DNA from: Pseudomonadota bacterium
GTDB taxonomy: Bacteria; Pseudomonadota; Alphaproteobacteria; Acetobacterales; Acetobacteraceae
Assembly: GCA_021845555.1 (NCBI GenBank)
Contig: JAJZVS010000231.1
Coordinates: 1-6,295, forward strand
DNA length: 6,295 nucleotides
Reading direction: 5' to 3'
A model generated the notes under the pieces. That model had not been told where the DNA came from. It searched no databases and saw only the letters and a program-made list of their open reading frames with translations. Below are positions 1 to 4,833 of the stretch, one piece after another. The position numbers were made by a program, and so were the translations under genes. Every line of letters starts with the position of its first letter. The stretch's first letter is position 1.

Positions 1-435
1 GTCGATGAAGATGGTGCGGTCGAGATCGGCCTCGGTGAAGCCGTAGGCGGCCGGATCGAGTTCCGGATGCGGCTTCGGCACGGTCAGGCCCAGCGGGTCC
101 AGCCGCGCCTCCAGATGCCCGCGCACGCGATAGCTGCGGATCAGCATCAGCGCGCGCAAGGAGGGGATGATCGCGTCGCGGACCTGATCGGCGCCCATCG
201 GGGCGCGCGCCGGGGCGGGCGTGGGTGCCGGGGGGAATACTGCGGGCCGCGGCGACCAGGAGGCGCCGGCGGCGTCTTCCAGCACCGCGCGGGATTCGTC
301 GTTCAGGGCGGCGAACAACTCGGCGAAGCTGGGATCGACGGATCCCGGATCGGTCGCCCAACGAGCATAGATCTCGGCCAGGAAGGCCGCGTTGGCACCG
401 GTGAAGGCCGAGGCGAGGATGTCGACGCCAGCCAT
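1..435 (-). CDS. sucA: 2-oxoglutarate dehydrogenase E1 component, N-terminal part (runs off left edge)
   Basis: This is the E1 (thiamine diphosphate-dependent decarboxylase) subunit of the cytoplasmic 2-oxoglutarate dehydrogenase complex, which converts 2-oxoglutarate to succinyl-CoA together with E2 (SucB) and E3 (Lpd). Only 145 of roughly 950 residues are present; the frame is open to base 1. Residues 9-45 (FTGANAAFLAEIYARW, then DPGSVDPSFAELF) match the conserved E1o N-terminal segment that contacts E2. Residues 60-80 form a Pro/Ala-rich linker. Residues 93-145 contain the family signature LIRSYRVRGHLEARLDPLGL and end with HPELDP and YGFTEADLDRTIFID. The catalytic ThDP domain lies outside the window. 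The ATG at 435 has AAGGA 8 nt upstream (444-448). It is the last gene visible in the mdh-sucCD operon and follows the DUF29 gene after 91 nt. The identification rests on recalled family sequence and is firm. Confidence 0.95.
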   Translation of the reverse strand, partial: MAGVDILASAFTGANAAFLAEIYARWATDPGSVDPSFAELFAALNDESRAVLEDAAGASWSPRPAVFPPAPTPAPARAPMGADQVRDAIIPSLRALMLIRSYRVRGHLEARLDPLGLTVPKPHPELDPAAYGFTEADLDRTIFID

Positions 436-443
436 GGCAGTGA

Positions 444-448
444 TCCTT
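444..448 (-). promoter_or_regulatory. Ribosome binding site of sucA
   Basis: AAGGA on the minus strand lies 8 nt before the ATG at 435. It supports that start and implies independent translation initiation, because the preceding DUF29 gene ends 91 nt away. Confidence 0.7.
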
Positions 449-462
449 GCATGTTGCACGCG

Positions 463-493
463 CGCGGCCCGGACGTGGAACGTCCGGGCCGCG
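463..493 (-). promoter_or_regulatory. Intercistronic hairpin between the DUF29 gene and sucA
   Basis: A perfect 13-bp inverted repeat (463-475 with 481-493; arm CGCGGCCCGGACG) encloses a 5-nt loop. All but two of the 13 pairs are G-C. On the transcribed strand it starts 33 nt after the DUF29 stop and ends 14 nt before the sucA ribosome binding site. No T-run follows on either strand, so it is not a textbook intrinsic terminator. Possible roles are an RNA-processing or stability element, partial attenuation, or a REP-type repeat. The structure is seen; the role is inferred. Confidence 0.65.
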
Positions 494-526
494 GCGGCGG
501 TCAGGTGGCGCAGTGTGCCGGCGCGG

Positions 527-994
527 TCAAGGCTCCGGCGGGTAGCGGTCGTCCAGGACCTGATGTGCGTCGAATTCAAGGCTCGCCGGATCGGCCGACA
601 GCGCCGCGTGATGGCGGGCGGCGGCGCGGGTGACGGCGCGGCGGGCGTCCGGAAGCTCGTCCGCGACCAGGGAGGGGACCTCCCGTTTCAGGCTGGGGCT
701 GTCCTTCAGCAGACGACGGATCTCGCGGCGCTGCGTGTCTATCGAGTCCAACCACCCCGCGCGTGGATCGGTGGCGGGCAGCAGGGCGAGCTTGAACAGA
801 TGCTCCAGGATCACCGCGATCCTGGAGCGCAGTTGCGCGCGTTCCGAGCGGCCCAGGGCTTCGATCTCCTCGGCGACGCTCGCCCAGTCGATCGGGTCGG
901 GCGTGTTGATCCGCATCGTTACGGCGTGCCGCAGCGCGGCGGCCTGGGCGATGGTCCAACGGAGGAAATCGACGTCGTGCAGCGGTTTGTTCAT
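527..994 (-). CDS. DUF29 family protein
   Basis: This 155-aa soluble protein belongs to DUF29, a family of unknown function common in cyanobacteria and found in proteobacteria. The hallmarks are in order: DFLRWTIAQAAALRH (residues 9-23), the DWASVAEEIEALGRSERAQLRSR core (36-58), a hydrophobic helix AVILEHLFKLALLPA (60-74), the WLDSIDTQRREIRRLLKDSPSLKREV block (81-106), and a C-terminal arginine/alanine-rich helix ending in DDRYPPEP. Length is normal for the family. There is no signal peptide or membrane segment, and it is probably all-helical. The ATG at 994 is chosen because the family's N-terminal motif starts about eight residues later; the ribosome binding site is weak (GGA about 12 nt upstream). 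It sits between a small membrane protein gene and sucA, in the operon direction. I do not assign a biochemical function. Confidence 0.9.
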   Translation of the reverse strand: MNKPLHDVDFLRWTIAQAAALRHAVTMRINTPDPIDWASVAEEIEALGRSERAQLRSRIAVILEHLFKLALLPATDPRAGWLDSIDTQRREIRRLLKDSPSLKREVPSLVADELPDARRAVTRAAARHHAALSADPASLEFDAHQVLDDRYPPEP

Positions 995-1073
995 GACCGG
1001 CCGGTTCCGTCCCGCGGGGCAGCGATGGGGGTACCCGGGGACCGGTTAAGGAAGCACGAACGTCCGCCGCGGC

Positions 1074-1127
1074 GCAACCGCGCCACGCGGCGCGCGCTGT
1101 GGGGGGCGGTTGCCCGCACCCGTGCGG
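1074..1127 (-). other. Potential RNA structure after the coiled-coil membrane protein gene
   Basis: The 139-nt gap between the membrane protein gene and the DUF29 gene holds overlapping inverted repeats. These are CCGCAC/GTGCGG at 1114-1119 and 1122-1127, which starts 7 nt after the stop codon in transcript order; GCAACCGC/GCGGTTGC at 1074-1081 and 1106-1113; and CGCGCC/GGCGCG at 1079-1084 and 1089-1094, which competes with the previous one. There is no T-run, so Rho-independent termination is not supported. High GC makes some self-complementarity expected. Confidence 0.35.
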
Positions 1128-1133
1128 AGCCGC

Positions 1134-1451
1134 CTATTTCAGCACGGCCAGCCCGGCCAGGCCGGCGGCATAGGCGGCGACCAGCACGGCCAGGATGCCC
1201 CACATAGAGAGCTTGCCCGGCTTTTCCCCGAGTTCGGCGCGGATCTCGCCGCGCAATTCGGCCAGTTCGGCACGGATGGCGAGGTGCGGCAGCGAGGCTG
1301 CCAGTAACGCCTTGATCTCGGCGAGCGTCGTTTCCACCCGGGCGAGGCCAGCTTGCATGTCGCGCATATCACCCTCCACCCTCGAAACGCGGCGATCGAG
1401 GGAAGGATCGTATGGGAACGGCGCATTGGGTGCAACGGGAGTGTCGGGCAT
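1134..1451 (-). CDS. Small coiled-coil protein with C-terminal membrane anchor
   Basis: This 105-aa protein has no function I recognise. Residues 1-17 are Pro-rich. Residues 18-55 show a heptad-like pattern (RRVSRVEGDMRDMQAGLARVE, then TTLAEIKALLAA) suggesting a coiled coil. Residues 60-80 are a second charged helix (IRAELAELRGEIRAELGE). Residues 84-105 (LSMWGILAVLVAAYAAGLAGLAVL) form one membrane segment ending in a single Lys. It has no N-terminal signal, so a tail-anchored, cytoplasm-facing topology is likely. I recall similar small proteins in Acetobacteraceae and relatives. The ATG at 1451 has a weak ribosome binding site. An internal ATG at 1367 (residue 29) has a strong one (GGAGG at 1373-1377), so a 77-aa form is possible, but the heptads begin upstream of it. 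It lies 119 nt after sucD and 139 nt before the DUF29 gene, in the operon direction. Confidence 0.75.
   Translation of the reverse strand: MPDTPVAPNAPFPYDPSLDRRVSRVEGDMRDMQAGLARVETTLAEIKALLAASLPHLAIRAELAELRGEIRAELGEKPGKLSMWGILAVLVAAYAAGLAGLAVLK
1373..1377 (-). promoter_or_regulatory. Strong internal ribosome binding site in the coiled-coil protein gene
   Basis: GGAGG on the minus strand lies 5 nt before an in-frame ATG at 1367. It is a better ribosome binding site than any before the ATG at 1451. Either the real start is 1367, or two forms of the protein are made. Confidence 0.45.
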
Positions 1452-1491
1452 CGAAACCCAGTGTGCGCAGGACGGGTTAACGCAAGGTAAG

Positions 1492-1535
1492 CGCGCCGGA
1501 AAGAGGCAACATACGATTGCACCCACTCCGGCGCG
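1492..1535 (-). repeat. 9-bp inverted repeat downstream of sucD
   Basis: CGCGCCGGA (1492-1500) and TCCGGCGCG (1527-1535) are perfect complements separated by 26 nt. They lie in the 119-nt gap between the sucD stop and the ATG of the next gene. The loop is long and no T-run follows, so this is a weak candidate for a terminator or mRNA 3'-end structure. It may still separate the sucCD message from the accessory genes. Confidence 0.4.
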
Positions 1536-1570
1536 ACGCCAGCCCCTCGCGCCACCGAACCCGCTGGCGG

Positions 1571-2443
1571 CTAGCGCAGAACCTCCAGCATCGTCGTGCC
1601 CAGCGCCGCCGGGCTTTCCGAAACGACGATCCCGGCCGCGCGCATCGCGTCCATCTTCGCCGCCGCGGTGTCCCGTCCGCCGCTGATCACCGCGCCCGCA
1701 TGACCCATCCGCCGGCCGGGAGGCGCCGTGGCGCCGGCGATGAAGCCCACCACCGGCTTCTTCACCTTCTCGCGGGCCAGGAACTCGGCGGCTTCGATCT
1801 CGCTCTGCCCGCCGATCTCGCCGATCATGATGATCTGCTTCGTCTCGGGGTCGGCCAGGAACATCTCCAACACCTCGATGAAGTCCGTCCCCTTCACCGG
1901 GTCGCCGCCGATGCCCACGCAGGAGCTTTGCCCCAGCCCGGCCGCGGTGGTCTGCGCCACCGCCTCATAGGTCAGGGTGCCAGATCGCGACACGATCCCC
2001 ACCGAGCCGCGCCGGTGGATATGCCCCGGCATGATGCCGATCTTGCACGCATCGGGCGTGATCACGCCCGGACAGTTCGGCCCGATCAGGCGGGATTTCG
2101 ATCCGGTCAGCGCCCGCTTCACGCGCACCATATCCAGCACCGGAATCCCCTCGGTGATGCAGATCACCAGGGGCACTTCGGCGTCGATCGCTTCCAGGAT
2201 CGCATCCGCCGCATAGGGCGGGGGCACGTAGATCACGGTCGCATCGGCGCCGGCGCGGGCGCGGGCCTCGGCCACCGTGTCGAACACCGGCAGGCCGAGA
2301 TGCGTGGTGCCGCCTTTGCCCGGGGTCACGCCGCCGGTCATTTTGGTTCCGTAGGCAATCGCCTGTTCGGAATGGAACGTGCCCTGGGCGCCGGTGAAGC
2401 CCTGGCAGATCACGCGGGTGGAAGCATCGACCAGGATCGCCAT
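1571..2443 (-). CDS. sucD: Succinyl-CoA synthetase (succinate-CoA ligase), alpha subunit
   Basis: This is the CoA-binding, phosphohistidine-carrying subunit of succinyl-CoA synthetase. With SucC it interconverts succinyl-CoA plus NDP plus phosphate with succinate plus CoA plus NTP in the cytoplasm. Its 290 residues compare with 289 in E. coli, and the alignment is near-continuous by eye. The N-terminal CoA-binding Rossmann domain carries VICQGFTGAQGTFHSEQAIA (11-30) and GGVTPGKGGTTHLGLPVF (37-54). IGPNCPGVITP is at 120-130 and GIVSRSGTLTYEAV at 149-162. The phosphorylated histidine is His248 in RRMGHAGA. Glu209 lies in MIGEIGG, the segment that supports the active-site histidine. The ATG overlaps the sucC stop (TAATG), and AAGGAGG (2451-2457) inside the sucC end serves as its ribosome binding site. 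Translational coupling with sucC should keep the two subunits in balance. Nothing is missing. Confidence 0.98.
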   Translation of the reverse strand: MAILVDASTRVICQGFTGAQGTFHSEQAIAYGTKMTGGVTPGKGGTTHLGLPVFDTVAEARARAGADATVIYVPPPYAADAILEAIDAEVPLVICITEGIPVLDMVRVKRALTGSKSRLIGPNCPGVITPDACKIGIMPGHIHRRGSVGIVSRSGTLTYEAVAQTTAAGLGQSSCVGIGGDPVKGTDFIEVLEMFLADPETKQIIMIGEIGGQSEIEAAEFLAREKVKKPVVGFIAGATAPPGRRMGHAGAVISGGRDTAAAKMDAMRAAGIVVSESPAALGTTMLEVLR

Positions 2444-3639
2444 TATGCGGCCTCCTTCACGGCGCGCACCACTTTCTCCGCGGCGTCGGCCAGGTTGTCG
2501 GCGGCAATGATCGGCAGGCCGGATTTTGCCAGGATTTCCTTGCCCTGCGCCACGTTGGTGCCCTCCAGCCGCACCACCAGCGGCACCGAGAGCTTCACCT
2601 CGCGCGCGGCCGTCACCACCCCCTCGGCGATCACGTCGCAGCGCATGATGCCGCCGAAGATGTTGACCAGGATCCCCTCCACATGCGGGTCGGACAGGAT
2701 GATCTTGAACGCCGCCGTCACCCGCTCGGCCGTCGCGCCGCCGCCGACATCGAGGAAGTTCGCCGGCGCCGCCCCATACAGCTTGATGATGTCCATGGTC
2801 GCCATCGCCAGCCCGGCGCCGTTGACCATGCAGCCGATGGTGCCGTCCAGCGCGACGTAGCTCAGACTGTGCTTCGCCGCTTCCAGCTCCTTCGGGTCTT
2901 CCTCCGCCTCGTCGCGCAGCTTCTCCAGGTCGGGATGGCGGAACAGCGCGTTGTCGTCGAAGCTGATCTTGGCATCGAGCGCCACTACCTCGCCCGCCTT
3001 GGTGACCACCAGCGGGTTGATCTCCACGATCGCGCAGTCGAGCGCGATGAAGGCCGTGTACATGGCGCCGACAAATCTGGTGAAGGACCCCACCTGCGCC
3101 GCCGTCAGCCCCAGCGCGAAGCCGAGCTTGCGGCCCTGGAAGGCGGAGAATCCGGCTGCCGGATCGATCGCCACCCGCATGATCTTCTCGGGCGTGTGGG
3201 CGGCGACCTCCTCGATCTCCATCCCGCCCTCGGTGGAGGCCATGATGGTGACCCGTCCGCTGGCGCGATCGACCAGCAGCGACAAATAAAGTTCACGCGC
3301 GATGTCGCAGCCGGCTTCGACATACACCCGATGCACCTTGCGCCCGGCCGGGCCGGTCTGTTTGGTCACCAGCACATGGCCCAGCATCGCCTCGGCCGCC
3401 GCGCGCGCGTCCTCGGCCGAGCGGGCGAGCCGGACCCCACCCTTGCCGGCCGGATCGTCCGCGAAATGCCCGGCGCCGCGTCCGCCGGCATGGATCTGCG
3501 ACTTCACCACGACCACCGGGCCCGGCAACTTGCCTGCCGCCGCCGCCGCTTCCTCCGCCGTCCAGGCGACATGCCCGTCCAGCACCGCGACGCCATAGCG
3601 GCGCAGCAACTCCTTGGCCTGGTATTCGTGGATATTCAT
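2443..3639 (-). CDS. sucC: Succinyl-CoA synthetase (succinate-CoA ligase), beta subunit
   Basis: This is the ATP-grasp subunit of succinyl-CoA synthetase. It binds the nucleotide and partners SucD in the cytoplasm. Its 398 residues compare with 388 in E. coli. It starts with the family signature MNIHEYQAKELLRRYGV. The nucleotide-binding ATP-grasp domain spans about residues 1-240 and includes VVVKSQIHAGGRG (43-55), the basic loop VTKQTGPAGRKV (91-102), and the VEINPL metal-site motif (Glu207, Asn209) followed by ALDAKISFDDN. The C-terminal CoA-ligase domain carries NGAGLAMATMD (273-283), NFLDVGGGA (294-302) and the succinate-loop region GILVNIFGGIMRCDVIAEG (322-340). Whether ATP or GTP is preferred cannot be read reliably. 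It begins 24 nt after the mdh stop, with a modest GGGGA about 9 nt upstream, and overlaps sucD by 1 nt. Confidence 0.98.
   Translation of the reverse strand: MNIHEYQAKELLRRYGVAVLDGHVAWTAEEAAAAAGKLPGPVVVVKSQIHAGGRGAGHFADDPAGKGGVRLARSAEDARAAAEAMLGHVLVTKQTGPAGRKVHRVYVEAGCDIARELYLSLLVDRASGRVTIMASTEGGMEIEEVAAHTPEKIMRVAIDPAAGFSAFQGRKLGFALGLTAAQVGSFTRFVGAMYTAFIALDCAIVEINPLVVTKAGEVVALDAKISFDDNALFRHPDLEKLRDEAEEDPKELEAAKHSLSYVALDGTIGCMVNGAGLAMATMDIIKLYGAAPANFLDVGGGATAERVTAAFKIILSDPHVEGILVNIFGGIMRCDVIAEGVVTAAREVKLSVPLVVRLEGTNVAQGKEILAKSGLPIIAADNLADAAEKVVRAVKEAA
2451..2457 (-). promoter_or_regulatory. Ribosome binding site of sucD inside sucC
   Basis: AAGGAGG on the minus strand lies 7 nt before the sucD ATG and within the last codons of sucC (encoding KEAA). 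With the TAATG stop/start overlap it indicates translational coupling of sucC and sucD. Confidence 0.85.
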
Positions 3640-3663
3640 GCGCCGATCCCCGCCCGTTGCTGT

Positions 3664-4617
3664 TCAGCCGACCAGTTTCTTCGACGCCTCGATCAGGTCC
3701 TTCACCGCCGCGCAGGATTTGTCGAACGCGGCCTTTTCCTGGGCGTTCAGCGCAATCTCCACCACCCGCTCAACCCCGCCGGCGCCGATCACCACCGGCA
3801 CGCCGATATACAGCCCGTCGATGCCATACTGCCCGGTGAGATAGGCGGCGCAGGACATCACCCGCTTCTTGTCCTTCAGGTAGCTCTCGGCCATGGCGAT
3901 CGCCGAGGAGGCCGGCGCATAGAACGCGCTGCCGCGTTCCAGCAGCTTCACGATCTCGCCCCCGCCGTTGGCGGTGCGGGCCACGATCGCATCGATCTTC
4001 GCCTGCGTGGTCCAGCCCATCTTGATAAGATCGGGCACCGGGATGCCGGCCACGGTGGAGTAGCGCGTCAGCGGCACCATCGAATCGCCGTGCCCGCCGA
4101 GCACGAAGGCGGTCACGTCCTCCACCGAAACATTGAACTCGTGCGCCAGGAACAGGCGGAAGCGGGAACTGTCGAGCACGCCCGCCATGCCCACCACGCG
4201 GTTCGCCGGCAGGCCCGACTTCTCCTTCATCACCCAGACCATCGCATCGAGCGGGTTGGTGATGACGATCACGAAAGCATTCGGGCAATGGGTCTTGATG
4301 CCCTGCGCCACCTCGGCGATCACCCCGGCGTTCTTGCCGATCAGGTCGTCGCGCGACATCCCCGGCATGCGCGGGAAGCCGGCGGTGACGATCACCACGT
4401 CCGACCCGGCGATCGCGCTGTAGTCCGAGCCGCCGGCCATCAGCGAGTCGAACCCCTCGACCGGGCCGGACTGCATCAGATCGAGCGCCTTGCCGGCGGC
4501 GACGCCGCCGAACACGTCGAACAGCACGACGTCCCCCAGGTCCTTGAGGCCGACCAGGTGGGCCAGGGTGCCGCCGATATTGCCGGCGCCAATCAGGGCG
4601 ATCTTGTTGCGGGCCAT
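3664..4617 (-). CDS. mdh: Malate dehydrogenase (NAD-dependent, LDH-like type 3)
   Basis: This enzyme oxidises malate to oxaloacetate with NAD+ in the TCA cycle and is a cytoplasmic homo-oligomer. It has 317 residues, normal for the LDH-like alphaproteobacterial type. The Rossmann motif GAGNIG is at 10-15, and Asp34 (VLFDVF), which binds the NAD ribose, ends strand 2. The substrate loop FPRMPGMSRDDL supplies Arg83 and Arg89; Arg83, rather than Gln, marks malate rather than lactate specificity. ITNPLD has Asn121. Asp149 and Arg152 are in LDSSRFR. The catalytic His176 is in GGHGDSM. The ATG at 4617 is chosen because the family starts MARNKIALIGAG, with GAGG 5 nt upstream (4623-4626). The frame is open further upstream to about 4746, but that part is Arg/Pro-rich and not homologous. 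It is the first gene of the operon, with sucC 24 nt downstream. Confidence 0.97.
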   Translation of the reverse strand: MARNKIALIGAGNIGGTLAHLVGLKDLGDVVLFDVFGGVAAGKALDLMQSGPVEGFDSLMAGGSDYSAIAGSDVVIVTAGFPRMPGMSRDDLIGKNAGVIAEVAQGIKTHCPNAFVIVITNPLDAMVWVMKEKSGLPANRVVGMAGVLDSSRFRLFLAHEFNVSVEDVTAFVLGGHGDSMVPLTRYSTVAGIPVPDLIKMGWTTQAKIDAIVARTANGGGEIVKLLERGSAFYAPASSAIAMAESYLKDKKRVMSCAAYLTGQYGIDGLYIGVPVVIGAGGVERVVEIALNAQEKAAFDKSCAAVKDLIEASKKLVG

Positions 4618-4675
4618 GGGTACCTCATGCGCGAGACGGGAAGGATGGGGACGCGGTCTTGGGCGGGCGCGGGGC

Positions 4676-4695
4676 CGGTTGCCTGGCGGCAACCG
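4676..4695 (-). promoter_or_regulatory. Hairpin in the probable mdh leader
   Basis: CGGTTGCC (4676-4683) and GGCAACCG (4688-4695) form a perfect 8-bp stem with a 4-nt loop, 58 nt before the mdh ATG. If the promoter at 4718-4746 is real, this hairpin lies in the 5' untranslated region of the TCA operon mRNA. It could affect mRNA stability or initiation. No T-run follows it. Confidence 0.45.
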
Positions 4696-4717
4696 AAGGA
4701 CGGGCGCGGGCGGGGCG

Positions 4718-4746
4718 GTGCTATCGCATTGCAGCGCGAGCGACAA
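4718..4746 (-). promoter_or_regulatory. Candidate sigma70-type promoter of the mdh-suc operon
   Basis: On the minus strand a -35-like TTGTCG (4741-4746) and a -10-like TAGCAC (4718-4723) are separated by 17 nt. Transcription would start near 4710, giving a leader of about 90 nt. The -10 match is weak, as is common in alphaproteobacteria, so this is a candidate only. Confidence 0.4.
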
Positions 4747-4779
4747 GGCGGGCGGTCAGAGGTCGGGCCCGGCCTTGTC
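4742..4779. promoter_or_regulatory. 8-bp inverted repeat in the divergent promoter region (possible operator)
   Basis: GACAAGGC (4742-4749) and GCCTTGTC (4772-4779) are perfect complements whose centres are 30 bp apart, close to three DNA turns. Each arm contains most of an outward-facing -35-like hexamer, TTGTCG for mdh and TTGTCA for the amidohydrolase gene. It may simply be two similar promoters back to back, or a binding site for a dimeric regulator acting on both genes. Confidence 0.4.
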
Positions 4780-4804
4780 ACCGGTGCCGCCAGGGGGGAA
4801 CACT
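4775..4804 (+). promoter_or_regulatory. Candidate promoter of the amidohydrolase gene
   Basis: TTGTCA (4775-4780) is close to the consensus TTGACA. With 18-nt spacing, AACACT (4799-4804) is a poor -10 (3 of 6 matches). The start site would fall near 4811, about 23 nt before the ATG, leaving room for the GGAGGA at 4824-4829. The evidence is weak. Confidence 0.3.
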
Positions 4805-4823
4805 CCGGCCGCACAAGAAACCC

Positions 4824-4829
4824 GGAGGA
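4824..4829 (+). promoter_or_regulatory. Ribosome binding site of the amidohydrolase gene
   Basis: GGAGGA lies 4 nt before the ATG at 4834. It fixes this start inside an open frame that extends far upstream, antisense to mdh and sucC. Confidence 0.75.
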
Positions 4830-4833
4830 AGCC

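Noticed and set aside
67..1207. Plus-strand open frames opposite sucA, the DUF29 gene and the membrane protein gene.
   Set aside because: All lie antisense to recognisable minus-strand proteins and have the skewed composition of shadow frames.
527..1451. Toxin-antitoxin or defence pair formed by the DUF29 and membrane protein genes.
   Set aside because: The genes are separated by 139 nt, show no toxin, nuclease or antitoxin motif, and their context is metabolic. Nothing in the sequence supports such a role.
1452..1526. GTG start at 1526 giving a 130-aa membrane protein.
   Set aside because: The added 25 residues are Cys-rich and do not fit the rest of the protein, and the only GGA directly abuts the GTG with no spacing for a ribosome binding site.
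4618..4746. N-terminal extension of malate dehydrogenase by 43 residues.
   Set aside because: The extension is Pro/Arg-rich, the family begins at MARNKIALIGAG, and GAGG sits 5 nt before the ATG at 4617. It is not a convincing targeting signal in a bacterium.
2683..4833. A very long plus-strand open frame continuous with the amidohydrolase gene, antisense to sucC and mdh.
   Set aside because: Its translation is Arg/His/Gly-rich without family resemblance, it mirrors two certain genes, and the amidohydrolase has its own ribosome binding site at 4824-4829. It is a GC-rich antisense artefact.
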